Position numbers and translations under genes: made by a program. Positions 31,481 through 43,231 of a stretch of DNA of 64,000 nucleotides are shown in pieces; position 1 is the stretch's first letter, and every line of letters begins with the position of its first letter. The DNA is taken from contig JAPJBO010000804.1 of the NCBI GenBank assembly GCA_030068145.1, positions 1 to 64,000 on the forward strand, given 5' to 3'. The stretch comes from Diplonema papillatum (taxonomy: Eukaryota > Euglenozoa > Diplonemea > Diplonemida > Diplonemidae). The notes beneath the pieces were generated by a model. The model saw only the letters and a program-made list of their open reading frames with translations. It was not told where the DNA came from and did not search any database.

Positions 31481-31933
31481 TCTTCGTGAGGTGGGACAAT
31501 TTGCTAGTGCCGTAACTATTATCACTCCCCTGGTCTCAGAAACAAAACGCAGCCTCCAAGACCGTAGTTCTGTGCCGAATAATCCAGCCAACACCACCAG
31601 TGAACACATGCCTCTCTCCCCGAACTGTCGCCGCTCTTCACCAAAACGATAGAAGAAAGAAAAAGAGGGCCCAGACTGAAGAGGTCTCGTTCGGCCATTC
31701 CCTCCCCCTGCCTAAACATTAAACTAAGATTTTCCTCCCGGCAGTGTTTGCATACCGCCCTTGGAGAAGAAAAGAGTTTCCTCCCCCCAAGAGTGCAAGA
31801 AAGACTTCGAAAACCTCCGACCGCTTGGCACAAGAAGCAGCCTGAAAAAATAGCGGGTGTGTACGAAGCGACGTCCGGCTGAGAGGACGGCGGCTGAGGG
31901 GGGGGGGGTTGTTCTCTCCCCCAGCGTGGGGTG

Positions 31934-34900
31934 ATGCTGGCCAGGACTGCCGTTGCATTTTGTTGTGTTGCGCAAGCATGGCTGCTGTGCTGCGTGACTC
32001 CCGCGGAAGCCCTGCAAGAGTTCGTGAGCTCTGATTGGACCGGTACTCCGACGATGACCTGCACGGGCGCTTGCTCTCTGGACTGCGTTACGAATTCTTG
32101 CGACGGCGCCACGTTCAATTGCGACGACGACGCACCGTGTTGGGTGTTTTGTACGGACGACTGCGATAATCTCGTCCTCAACTGCCCGGACAACTCGGAC
32201 TGCTACATCTGGTGCGGGTCCAGGTGGGACTGCCCTTCGTCAATCCCGAACGGCGCTATCTGCGAAGGGTGTGCCGGGAGCACAGCGACGGTACCCGTCG
32301 CCGGATGCTTATACGACGACCTCAACCTCACGTCCAGCGGCGCCACCCTCGTCACGACCGGATCGGCCGCTGGTTGCGTCTCCGGTGGTGCGCTCGACAA
32401 GGATGAGTACTGCATATTCGAGAGCGGCGGCATGCACTGCGAATCCATGTACTGCCTTCCCGGGGGCGACGCCAACAAAGGGACATGGTCCATTACCGAG
32501 CCGCGCTGCTCGACGTGTCTCTGGGCGGTGAGTGGCAGATTTCCAAACGGGATGCAGCAGTGTGCCGACGGCAGCATCGGCGACGATACGTGCGGCAACG
32601 AGTTGCGGGTAATGTGCGGTGCCGACGAATCGCTCTGCACGAGCCACTGGTGCAGGCCTGACTGCTCCGCGGTGGCCACCGACGGCGGTGTCAAGGCGTG
32701 CCCGCTGCCAACTCTGGCGCCCGCCACTGTCGCGCCTCCGACCATGACCCCGACAGATGCCCCTCCCACGGACGCGCCTTCGACCAGTGCGCCTCCCACT
32801 GCCGCGCCTGCAACAGATGCACCGCCCACTGCCGCGCCCCTGACCATTGCGCCCGCAACAGATGCACCGCCCACTGTTGCGCCTTTGACTGTTGCGCCTG
32901 CAACAGATGCACCACCGACCAATGCGCCGCTGACTGTGGCACCACCAACTATTGCGCCTCTTACAGATGCACCGCCCACTGTTGCACCTCTGACTATTGC
33001 GCCTGCAACAGATGCACCGCCAACTGCAGCACCACCAACTGCAGCACCTCTGACTACTGCGCCTGCAACAGATGCACCGCCAACTGCAGCACCACCAACT
33101 GCAGCACCTCCGACTACTGCGCCTGCAACAGATGCACCGCCAACTGCAGCACCACCAACTGCAGCACCTCCGACTACTGCGCCTGCAACAGATGCACCGC
33201 CAACTGCAGCACCACCAACTGCAGCACCTCCGACTACTGCGCCTGCAACAGATGCACCGCCAACTGCAGCACCACCAACTGCAGCACCTCCGACTACTGC
33301 GCCTGCAACAGATGCACCGCCAACTGCAGCACCACCAACTGCAGCACCTCTGACTGCTGCGCCTGCAACAGATGCACCGCCAACTGCAGCACCACCAACT
33401 GCAGCACCTCTGACTGCTGCGCCTGCAACAGATGCACCGCCGACCAATGCACCGCCAACTGCAGCACCACCAACTGCAGCACCTCTGACTACTGCGCCTG
33501 CAACAGATGCACCGCCAACTGCAGCACCACCAACTGCAGCACCTCTGACTGCTGCGCCTGCAACAGATGCACCGCCGACCAATGCACCGCCAACTGCAGC
33601 ACCACCAACTGCAGCACCTCTGACTACTGCGCCTGCAACAGATGCGCCGCCGACCAATGCACCACCAACTGCATCGCCTCCGACTGCTGCGCCTCCCACA
33701 AGTGCGCCGCCGACGGACGCACCGCCAACAACAGCGCCGCCCACGAGCGCACCTCCTACGGGTGCCCCTTCAACTGTCGCGCCTCCGACGGGCGCTCCGC
33801 CTACAAATGCGCCGCCGACGAGCGCGCCGCAGACCGGCGCACCGCTCACTGCTGCGCCCCGAACAGAAGCACCGTCAACAGATGCGCCGTTAACAGCAGC
33901 ACCAATGACAGGCGCACCGCCAACAAATGCGCCACCAACAGGTGCACCACTAACAGACGCACCACAGACAGCTGCGCCACCAACAGATGCACCACTAACA
34001 GACGCACCACAGACAGCTGCGCCACCAACAGATGCACCATCAACAGATGCACCAGCAACCGATGCGCCACCAACTAATGCACCATCAACAGATGCGCCAC
34101 CAACAAATGCACCAGCAACCGATGCGCCAACAACAGGTGCACCACCAACAAATGCACCATCAACAGATGCGCCACCAACAGATGCACCAACAACAGATGC
34201 ACCACGGACAGCTGCACCACCAACAGACGCGCCGTCAACAGATGCGCCACCGACAGAAGCACCATCCACATCCGTACCGTCCACCGATGCACCGCCAACG
34301 AACGCACCCCCGCCGCTGTCGACCTTCGCGCCCACGACGCGGGCGCCGGAGACCTCGGCGCCGATGCCGCCGGTCGCTGCGACGGAGCCGCCGGCAGCCG
34401 AGCCCGCGAAGCCGGCCGACAGCAAAGCGGTCAACACGGCCATCAGCGTCGGGTCGGTGGCTGCGAGTCCTACAGCCGGGAAGCTCGCTGTCCTCGCCAA
34501 CCTCGACTGCAAGGTGCAGGACGTCGATTTGCTCGACGCAGAGCCCATCGACTGGGAGTTCCACCCCTTTGGCTGGCCCGTCGGAAGCACCACCCAGAGG
34601 TATTACCTCGGCGCTGTTTTCTACAACTTCTTGATCGTCGCCGGCGTCCTCGCGGTGCAAGCAGCGCTCTCGCTGTTCCTCCAAAAAAGGTACGGCACCC
34701 CCCGTGTGGACTCGTGGGGGGCTGTCCGGTGTCCTTCGATGGCGTTTATCCCGTTCATGTTCCTGTACCAAGGCGTGTCTCTGTCGACGTCGAACATGGC
34801 GTATCGACCACACAAAGGTGACTGGCTAACGACGATCGTCGGGTGCTCAGCGCTCGCCGTGTGCTTCGTGCTGCCAGTCGCTCTGTACTACTACATCCTC

Positions 34901-36523
34901 CGACCTTCCGCCTTCCGCGCGGGGACCGTACCCGACCCCCGCCTCACGGAGGATGCGGATGAAGGAGCCGGCGAGACGGTGGTGTACGCGAGAAAGCTGT
35001 CCGACTTGGTGGAAGGCACGGGCAGCGACGACAAAGAAGGCAATGACGGGTTAGTAGAGCTGATCATGGACGGCGGCGGCGCGGCGGGTAGGGGGCCGAG
35101 GTGCCCCGTGTGTGGGAAAACCGCGCCCAAGGCGCCCGCCAGCGTCAAGCCGTTGACCGGGTGGAAGCGCTCGGTGTACAAGTACTTCTTCGGGGAGCGC
35201 GTTTGGATGTCGACGGCAGTCGACTCGCCGGACAACCAGTTCGTGGAACGGTACGGAGTCTGTTTCGAGCAGTACCGGGAGGGCCTGCAGTTTTTCGTGG
35301 TGTTCGAAATGGGTTCGATCCTCGGCCTCAGCGTCTTCTCCGCGTGGCGACCAGACACGTCGTTCCGGTGCCACGCGCGGAACAGCATGATCGTGCTGCT
35401 GCTGCTCTCGTTCCAGGCGCTGATTTTCTACCACCGGCCGTACCTCGCGCCCTTCGACAACATGGTCGGGATGCTGATGGCGAGCCTCATGACGCTCGCC
35501 GTCCTCCTGATGACCATCGGACTAGGTCTCCGGCACCAAAGCGGTTACGAATCCGCGGTTTCGACGCTGTTCGACGTCTCGACGGCGCTGCTGCTGGTGG
35601 CGGCGTTCGCGTTGCTCGTCAAAGCGGTGTATGACCTCGCGAACATCGTCCTGAACATCGTGCTCAGTAGGAAGAATACCGCGAGGCGCGTCGTCGTCGC
35701 CACCTGCAAGCAGTGCCGAGATAAGACCGAGAAGGACCGTCACCCGTCGGACTTCAGCCTCTTCAGCACCCCCGCCCGCGTTTCCCTCGCGTCGATCGAA
35801 GGGTCCGACTCGAGCCTCGTCGACTACTGCCCGCTCAAGGAGAACAGCGGCGAATTGGTATGCACCGCCGCCCCGTTGACGCACGAGCAGAGCGGCTCTT
35901 CGACGGTCCCGAGGCAGGACCGGCCCGCGAAGCGCGGGGGGGGTCTGGGCGAGGAGTGGGCGAGCTTCCGGGGGTTCCGAGACGCCGACAGAGCCCGGTT
36001 GTTTCCCATCTCCCCATTGTCACCTCGCGTCGAGGCTGGGGGTGGTGGTGATGGTGACCAGCGGACATTGAGCAGAAAGTCGCTTTCCGGCGATCCCGCG
36101 TCGGGGCAGCGCTTGTCGCACGTGTGCTCCGAGCCTCTCTCGCCGTTCGACCTGTTCACTCCGGGCGGCGAAAGGAGGGACCTGACGGCTGGGGACTCCG
36201 ACTTGCAGTTTCCGACGTATCACATCGCCAGTCCGCCTGTCACGCAGCTCGAGGGGAGCCCGACGCTGGCCGCCCAGCGGGTGGCCGCTCCGCCGCACGC
36301 GGCGGAGCAGCCGGCTGCGTTCAGCCTGTCGGCGTCCGGCGTCGGCAGCATCTCCCTCCGGCTCTCGTCGCGCGCGTCGCCCCTCAACGTGAAGAGCATC
36401 CAGCGCATCCCGCCCCACTGCAGCTACAGCCCTCCCCGCAGGCCGTGCAACCAGCACCCGTTGACCGCTCCCCTGTCCTCAACCAGTGCCTCCAGGGCAC
36501 AAAAACCTTCCTTGCCGACATGA
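31934..36523 (+). CDS. Mucin-stalked Cys-rich seven-span surface protein, paralogue 2
   Basis: Predicted 1529-residue surface protein, one open frame. Residues 1-26 are a signal peptide (AVAFCCVAQAWLLCC core, ending AEA). Residues 27-257 are a Cys-rich ectodomain alignable with the gene at 1162 (CTGAC, DDAPCWV, CDG-type pieces). Residues about 258-829 are a Thr/Ala/Pro stalk. The juxtamembrane segment SPTAGKLAVLANLDCKVQD...DAEPIDWE is nearly identical to paralogue 1. Spans lie near 890-916, 933-957 and 969-991, then a loop with a CPVC pair, then ERYGVCFEQYREG and spans near 1119-1138, 1151-1170, 1176-1199 and 1213-1246. A Ser/Pro tail of about 280 residues follows. ATG 31934 is chosen because it starts the signal peptide. 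The C-terminal half weakly resembles TRP-like/FLC proteins; ligand and activity are unknown. Confidence 0.85.
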   Translation: MLARTAVAFCCVAQAWLLCCVTPAEALQEFVSSDWTGTPTMTCTGACSLDCVTNSCDGATFNCDDDAPCWVFCTDDCDNLVLNCPDNSDCYIWCGSRWDCPSSIPNGAICEGCAGSTATVPVAGCLYDDLNLTSSGATLVTTGSAAGCVSGGALDKDEYCIFESGGMHCESMYCLPGGDANKGTWSITEPRCSTCLWAVSGRFPNGMQQCADGSIGDDTCGNELRVMCGADESLCTSHWCRPDCSAVATDGGVKACPLPTLAPATVAPPTMTPTDAPPTDAPSTSAPPTAAPATDAPPTAAPLTIAPATDAPPTVAPLTVAPATDAPPTNAPLTVAPPTIAPLTDAPPTVAPLTIAPATDAPPTAAPPTAAPLTTAPATDAPPTAAPPTAAPPTTAPATDAPPTAAPPTAAPPTTAPATDAPPTAAPPTAAPPTTAPATDAPPTAAPPTAAPPTTAPATDAPPTAAPPTAAPLTAAPATDAPPTAAPPTAAPLTAAPATDAPPTNAPPTAAPPTAAPLTTAPATDAPPTAAPPTAAPLTAAPATDAPPTNAPPTAAPPTAAPLTTAPATDAPPTNAPPTASPPTAAPPTSAPPTDAPPTTAPPTSAPPTGAPSTVAPPTGAPPTNAPPTSAPQTGAPLTAAPRTEAPSTDAPLTAAPMTGAPPTNAPPTGAPLTDAPQTAAPPTDAPLTDAPQTAAPPTDAPSTDAPATDAPPTNAPSTDAPPTNAPATDAPTTGAPPTNAPSTDAPPTDAPTTDAPRTAAPPTDAPSTDAPPTEAPSTSVPSTDAPPTNAPPPLSTFAPTTRAPETSAPMPPVAATEPPAAEPAKPADSKAVNTAISVGSVAASPTAGKLAVLANLDCKVQDVDLLDAEPIDWEFHPFGWPVGSTTQRYYLGAVFYNFLIVAGVLAVQAALSLFLQKRYGTPRVDSWGAVRCPSMAFIPFMFLYQGVSLSTSNMAYRPHKGDWLTTIVGCSALAVCFVLPVALYYYILRPSAFRAGTVPDPRLTEDADEGAGETVVYARKLSDLVEGTGSDDKEGNDGLVELIMDGGGAAGRGPRCPVCGKTAPKAPASVKPLTGWKRSVYKYFFGERVWMSTAVDSPDNQFVERYGVCFEQYREGLQFFVVFEMGSILGLSVFSAWRPDTSFRCHARNSMIVLLLLSFQALIFYHRPYLAPFDNMVGMLMASLMTLAVLLMTIGLGLRHQSGYESAVSTLFDVSTALLLVAAFALLVKAVYDLANIVLNIVLSRKNTARRVVVATCKQCRDKTEKDRHPSDFSLFSTPARVSLASIEGSDSSLVDYCPLKENSGELVCTAAPLTHEQSGSSTVPRQDRPAKRGGGLGEEWASFRGFRDADRARLFPISPLSPRVEAGGGGDGDQRTLSRKSLSGDPASGQRLSHVCSEPLSPFDLFTPGGERRDLTAGDSDLQFPTYHIASPPVTQLEGSPTLAAQRVAAPPHAAEQPAAFSLSASGVGSISLRLSSRASPLNVKSIQRIPPHCSYSPPRRPCNQHPLTAPLSSTSASRAQKPSLPT
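32706..34420 (+). repeat. coding minisatellite of the second stalk
   Basis: In-frame Thr/Ala/Pro repeats. From about 33001 to 33640 a 60-nt unit coding ATDAPPTAAPPTAAPPTTAP is repeated with almost no change over several consecutive units, evidence of recent homogenisation. Flanking units are more diverse (for example PATDAPTTGAPPTNAPST). Confidence 0.92.
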
Positions 36524-36776
36524 AAGCAATGCTCCGTCATCTGCTTGAACTTGTCGCCCATGGGCTCGTGGAACGCGGAGACGCGTTGGCTTCCGGGAAA
36601 ACAAACATGGCAGCTTCACCTTGTCTTCCATTGGTGCTGACATGAAAGAAATAAGCCGTCGTGTCTGGCAGACTGACCAGCGGCTTGAACTTGTCGCCCA
36701 TGGGCTCTCCGCGTCGTGCATTGCAGAGACGCGTTGACTTCGCGAAGCATGCCGCTTCACCTTGTCTTCCGTTGGT
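36515..36776 (+). repeat. tandem duplication at the 3' end of the second surface gene
   Basis: GACATGAAAGAAAT / GACATGAAAGCAAT, GCTTGAACTTGTCGCCCATG and GCTTCACCTTGTCTTCC occur in two successive copies (about 36518-36640 and 36638-36776). The first copy begins inside the last codons of the gene. Confidence 0.8.
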
Positions 36777-37764
36777 CCATTGGTAGCTTTTCCGGCTGTC
36801 TTACAGGGCTTCCGAAGAAGAAACCACCAGCAACGGTCCATCTGTGATTTCACATGCTACGTTGGCGCAGGTGAAGAAAACATGTGTTCGTGCAAAACGT
36901 CTCGGCCGGGCAGGGTGAACCTAGCCCTCCGAACGAGCACGACCAGGGTGGGGAGCGAGGGAAAAAGAAGGTCTGTCCGAGTCCAACGAGCGAGCTAACT
37001 GCCTAGCAGATCTCACTTAGAGCCATGGTGCGAACAGTGGACCGGTACGGTTTACAGGGCAACTCCTGCTCAACTTGTAAGACGTGGGGAGCCCAAGAAC
37101 ACTCACCTAACCTGGCGAGAACTTGGTGTCGTTCACAAATTGTTTCGAACCTGACTCGCCAAAGCGAGCAAGTCAAGTGTACACGAAAGATGTGCTGTAG
37201 TCCTGCCACCCACACCTCCGAGACGCGCGAAGAGGAGACGTGCTGCTGCAGAGAATAAAGATGCGAGGTGAAACTTGACGAACCAGTGGTGGACCTGGGC
37301 GCCTGGGTGCTGGCCTTCGCCTGCATCAAAGCAAAACGGGGAAGGGACCAGGAGTATGGGCGCCTGCATATTCTGGGTGCCAACAATCTTGCAGGTTGCC
37401 CTACATTGTATTGTGCGGGCGCGAGAAAGGACGTCGGCAGCGCGCGTTGGTGGTTGATCAGAAATTCCTAGCTTGAAAATGAAACCGGGTAAAAAAAATG
37501 CTGTTTAAAATACAAAGTGGGGACAAAAAGATCGACCAGCCCCGCCTGTCTTTTTCGCGCGCTTTTTGGCGTGTCGCTAGTAGTTCCCCTGCCTGTGCCT
37601 GTGTGCATGCGATCATAACCCAGCGATTGCGTGAGAGCTCGATCGCTACGTCTCCCTGTAGGAGTTGGGGCGTCTGCATATTTTGCGCTTTGACGGCACG
37701 AGCGGGTGGCGAGAATCCCCGCCGTGAGAGTGCGTAGTACGAGAGTCCCTCAGACTCCGACGTG
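36777..37764. other. intergenic with a partial repeat G
   Basis: No gene seen. 37025-37150 is a diverged relative of repeat G (GACCGGTACGG, CGTGGGGAGCCCAAGAACA). Confidence 0.4.
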
Positions 37765-37992
37765 TCTCAGAAATACTCGAGGGACTGCCTTGTGCTCATT
37801 TCGAAGGAGGCTCGAGGGGGAGAAAACAATACAACTACAAAGTGGGTCTTTGTTGTTGAACGCTTACGCCCGCCACTAAACCCAGATTCACCTGTGTTTC
37901 GTGTGGGCTACAGCACATTTACCTCCTTTGGTCTATCGCAACTGGCAGTCTCCTCAAGCATTTCCTACAAAGCAGGTGCTTATACAAAAAAG
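37765..37992 (-). repeat. dispersed repeat A, minus strand
   Basis: Reverse complement of 24745-24965, from ACTCGAGGGACTGCC to CAAAGCAGGTGCTTATAC. Confidence 0.8.
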
Positions 37993-38129
37993 AAGTGCAA
38001 TTCGGCCAATGTATAATGCACACGCCCAGCAAGCTTTTGCTGAGAAGTGGCTCCCGTGTGCCATCCTCGAAGCACACGCACGCATTTGCACCCGCACGCG
38101 CCCACACCCCAGGGGTAGCAGTCGTCGGC

Positions 38130-38625
38130 ATTGCAGAATGCTTGGCGACAAGTAATTCGCACCCCTTCCCGTGCGAGCGAGTCTCGGAACAGGGCTCAAA
38201 ACTGTGACCCAGGTGGCGACTGCCGATCATGACGGGTGCTTGCACCAGGAGTTTGGAACAGCTAGTCAGGCCAAGCTCATTGCACAGAGAGAGTTTGCCA
38301 CATCCTCGGGTGAGATGTGCCGCCTGTGTAACGACACTCAGCTGTTGCACGGGGCCGAAAACCCCGTGCAGCTAGCACCGCAAGATGAAAACAGAAGTCT
38401 TGAGCCGAGTGCCGGATGGAGAAGCTGACAGCCCCCACGCTCTATCCGTCCCCCGAAGGATCCCGCCCCACCCACCCTTCGGAGAGGAGTCACAGGACCC
38501 AAAAGCAGCGTGTCGGAAACTCAAAGCCGACTGGTGAAAGTGACAAGTGGGCTATACTTCGATTCAGACGTTACCCACTCAAAGCCCTGAACTTAAACAC
38601 CCACGCACACAACCACAGTACATGT
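38130..38625 (+). repeat. dispersed repeat J, continuous copy
   Basis: Uninterrupted counterpart of 29250-30665; it reads GAAAACCCCGTGCAGCTAGC where the other copy carries the minisatellite-bearing insertion. Confidence 0.7.
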
Positions 38626-38644
38626 TTTTCACATGCGTCAACTT

Positions 38645-38796
38645 CTAAAGGGGGCGATCGAATAATAACACATGTGTTATTATTCGATTTGTCGAATACT
38701 CCGGGTAGCCGAGCAGTAGCAGGATCAAGTAGTGGTAGTGTTTTAGGCAACCAGACGTGTGTCCAATAACTGTTATTATTCGACCCCCCCCCTTAG
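38645..38796. mobile_element. 152-bp inverted-repeat element (MITE-like)
   Basis: The left end CTAAAGGGGGCGATCGAATA and the reverse complement of the right end, CTAAGGGGGGGGGTCGAATA, share about 26 positions including AATAATAACA. The left arm itself continues into a perfect palindrome (CGAATAATAACACATG and its complement). No clear target duplication. Confidence 0.65.
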
Positions 38797-38918
38797 AGAA
38801 ACGGCAACCAAAAAAAATAATTGCGAAGGCACATTTCTTCCATTTGTGTATCCGGGCGTCCGTAGAATTTGCACAACATATTCGCAAGCCTTGATTAAAG
38901 AAGCAAGCAATGAAACAA

Positions 38919-40169
<1,251 letters not shown>

Positions 40170-40460
40170 CGACGTAGCTGCTTCGACTCCGAATGGAAGG
40201 GGGGAAATATAGAGGTAAGGGGCAAATACAATACAAACACAATCTGATTTGTTCTTCGCTTACACCACCGTGTGTTGTTTTCTCACTCAGGACTTTTGAC
40301 CTGTTGTGTTTGTGTGATTTGTCGTGTAGGGGTAGACCCGCATGACCTCACGTCCGTTCAACACGTGGTTCGGTAGTTACAGCACTTTGGATCCCTTCTG
40401 TTTCTTTGTCGGGCAGCATCGTTGAGCATTTCCTTTCAAGCTGGCGCTTATGTAAAACAA
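40170..40460 (-). repeat. dispersed repeat P, minus strand, full length
   Basis: Reverse complement of 16426-16690, from TCGACGTAGCTGC to GGCGCTTATGTAAAACAA. Confidence 0.8.
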
Positions 40461-40594
40461 TTAATTCCTTCGCGAAATAACTCTTCACAAAATACAATTC
40501 CAAGATACTACTTGATTAATTACGGACTGGTGTGTATGTCCCCCAAATTTCGATTTCATGGGGTTTTGTGTCCCCAAGCTCGGGGTTACTTCAT

Positions 40595-40790
40595 TGAACC
40601 CTGACGTAGAATCCTGGTTCTAAGTGGGCCACTTCTGGTAAGCAGGACTGGCGACGCGGGATGAACCGAGAGCTGACTTAAGGTGTCCGAGTGATCACTC
40701 ATCAGATCCCACGAAGGGTGTCGGTTCATCTTGACAGCAGGACGGTGGCCATGGAAGTCGGCATCCGATAATGAGTGTGTAACAACTCAC
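40595..40790 (+). repeat. dispersed repeat C, longest copy
   Basis: Runs from CCTGACGTAGAATCCTGG through CTGGTAAGCAGGACTGG and GATCACTCATCAGATCCCAC to GATAATGAGTGTGTAAC, with no insertion. It is the best reference for the empty site of the MITE at 17330. Confidence 0.8.
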
Positions 40791-41057
40791 CTGCCGAATG
40801 CACCGGTCCCGAAAATGGATGATGCTCAAGCGATCCACCCATAGTTGGCCGCGTACTGGTATCACAAAGCCAGGCGTGCGTAGGAGTGCGTGGTCCACGC
40901 CGCGAAGTCGTTGGCGTGAGCCTCGATGGAGCGTGGATGAGTGCAGATCTTGGTTGTAGTAGCGAATATTCAATGGAGAACATTGAAGGCCGAAGTGGAG
41001 AAGGTTTCCGTGTCAACAGCAATTGGACATGGGTCAGTCGGTCCTAAGGCAAGGTGT

Positions 41058-41262
41058 AATTGCTCGCCTCAAAGCTGCCACTGACGAGCTTGCTCGGACG
41101 TGCAGGATTGCCGAAAGGGAATGCGTGAACATTCCGCAACCCGGATGCAGAGATCTGAAGTGGTGACACATTGACGATCCTGTTGACCATGTCTACAGGT
41201 CCCGGATGATGCAGTCGTCTCTTTTTGAAGGAACGGTTGACCCTTGAAACGCTTCACCCAAG
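41058..41262 (+). repeat. repeat K, copy 1
   Basis: About 200 bp nearly identical to 47397-47592. One frame reads ARLKAATDELARTCRIAERE and ends GCRDLKW, then stop. It may be the 3' end of an unknown gene carried as a duplicate. Confidence 0.75.
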
Positions 41263-41404
41263 CAGGAATTGCAGCACGTCGGAGAAAGTCTATACTGATG
41301 GCAACGCCTTTGTTCGCAAATTAATAATGGGCACAATTTCTAAGGTATTTTTGAGACGTACTACTCACATCGCTTTCTGTTCTCACGAAAACCAAGCGGC
41401 AACC

Positions 41405-41490
41405 CAGTACGTATTGGCTTTAAAAGAACCCATGAAGGTCACCCGGAGACTCTAAAATCCCGGATTCTCAAGCAAACTATAACTCTGAAA
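41405..41490 (+). repeat. common tail motif with short 5' body
   Basis: Twin of 15355-15437: TACGTATTGGCTTTAAAAG, AAGGTCACCCGGAGACTC, AAGCAAACTATAACTCTGAA. Confidence 0.7.
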
Positions 41491-41534
41491 GAAAACGAAA
41501 ACAGACACCAAGCTGATTGTCCCCCGACGGAAAC

Positions 41535-41738
41535 CGTAAGTAGGGTATGTGGATAATGGCCGAAACCACCAATGACCAAAAACGAAGGTACCCACCGATT
41601 CTCTTACCCCGCGTATCCGGGGGGTTCGGAAAACCTGGGGTTCTCTGTTATTAAAAGGGGACCGCATAAAAAACAGTGGTCACCCGGAGACTACAAAACC
41701 CGAAATCTCTATAAGTGAACTTGCACTCTAAAAACAGT
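41535..41738 (+). repeat. repeat F, rearranged
   Basis: GTAGGGTATGTGGATAATGG and AAGGTACCCACCGATTCTC, followed after a break by the common tail at 41672-41738. Confidence 0.6.
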
Positions 41739-41949
41739 TAGTTGACACGCGTCCGGCTGTCAATGAAAACTAACCGGTCCGGCGTACTCTAGTACTTGGG
41801 GTCCAGTATTTGACCCTGTGATTGTTACACATCATGCGTACCCGGAATTCGACAGAGTGGAAGGAGCGTCTGAGAGTGACCCTGCGCCAGGCAGACGTCG
41901 TCTCCATTCTTTCGAGCCTCCTCCTTGTTGCAAGCTTTCTAGCCTCACG

Positions 41950-42695
41950 CCGCTGTTCTGTCTGCAGACACTCAGGCTCCCAGGTGTCCGTGGCTACAAG
42001 AACTCAAACACCATGCGGATAGGACCAGTGCGGTGTTGTGCACGTACTCAATCCCAAGCACGTTCTTGCACTCCCCCCGCCGCATAGTGGTCAAACGATT
42101 CGCATCATCGCATATTATCGCATTTGGGATTTTGGCGCCAATTATCGCATTTTCATTCGCATTATCGCACGCTTAAAACCTGGGCAAGTACAGTGCTATG
42201 GACTGTGTGTCGCATAATATCGCCGATTATATGCGATACTTTTGGGCGAGAATGCGATAATCCTAATCGCATGCGAATCGTTTGACCACTAGGCACCCCC
42301 TCAGCCCGCATTCTAGTGGGGGCGCTTCGCGTAAGCGACATGCTGCCCTCAGCTCGCAGGATTACTTCCTCGCACTCTTTCCCCTTTTGGTACTTCAACC
42401 GTAGGTGCTGCACACGGCAACCCCACGCCTATCCTGTGCTCTGCGGAGTTTGCTTCGCAGAGTGCCACCGTAAAAACGAAGGTCAGCCGGAGACTCTAAA
42501 ATCCCGGGTTCTCAAGCGAACTTCAACTCTGAAAAGATACAAGTCAGCAGTCACAATCAGGACGGCGGCCACCCTGAGCTTTTTAACCGATTGCTCAGAC
42601 ACGGTTATATGGGGCCTGTGGCGGATTTGCTTGTGCCTAGTGGCGCGGGGGTCCGTCCTGTGACAAGCTACGAACAGCCGTCTGACAAGCCAGAC
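41950..42695 (+). repeat. dispersed repeat D, interrupted twice
   Basis: Matches the unit at 60609-61445 in pieces: 41950-42084, 42292-42477 and 42537-42695. It is split by an inverted-repeat element at 42085-42291 and by a common-tail motif at 42478-42536. Confidence 0.7.
42085..42291. mobile_element. 207-bp MITE with 21-bp perfect inverted ends, TA-flanked
   Basis: Left end TAGTGGTCAAACGATTCGCA (42085 onward) and right end reading TGCGAATCGTTTGACCACTA to 42291 are exact inverted repeats. Both ends terminate in TA, consistent with a TA target duplication as in Tc1/mariner elements. The interior is full of ATTATCGCATT steps. It sits inside repeat D and has no coding capacity. Confidence 0.82.
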
Positions 42696-43144
42696 TTACA
42701 CATTTCCGGAATTGGGGCTTGCACTGAAAAACGAAGTAACGGATGACCAGCATCAACTGACCAAAGGTGATGAAAATGATGGGGCGAAGCATATTCTTCG
42801 CTTAAGAAGACGTACGAAACCCAGACACGCGGACGATTGTGGACCAACTTACCAGAATTACGGACAAAACCTTGCGTGTACAGGGTATAAACCTCGTCTT
42901 TCGTGCGCTACCGTTGTTCCGGAAATGTTACCAGTACAAATGATACTGTGTTACCAGTAAGAGAAAAGAAAGAACACGTGCACCTCCCGTGCACTTTGCC
43001 GTCTCCCGCACAGCGGCTCGAACGGCCTCTTTGGCGTTCGCTAGCGTCCCGGCGGTGAGGTTTCAACCTAATCAAAAGATGGCGAAAACGGTGGGAAAAA
43101 ATTACCCCCCCCCAAAGCCTTCACGGTGCAGTTGTAAAGGCTTT

Positions 43145-43231
43145 CACTAGTAAATTTACTAGTGGTTTTACAAGTGAAAATGGTTTACAAGTGCCACTAG
43201 TAAATTTTACAAGTGCACTTGTAAAATTTAC
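43145..43231. repeat. cluster of perfect palindromes
   Basis: CACTAGTAAATTTACTAGTG (43145-43164) is a perfect 20-bp palindrome. 43200-43231 is a perfect 32-bp palindrome with half-site GTAAATTTTACAAGTG. TTACAAGTG-type half sites also occur singly at 43168 and 43185. Confidence 0.9.

Noticed and set aside
32203..34593. Long antisense (796-codon) and alternate-frame (459-codon, Cys/Asn/Thr) frames over the second stalk
   Set aside because: The repeat period is a multiple of three and lacks stops in several frames, so these are by-products. The Cys-rich alternate translation is striking but has no start, leader or conserved end.
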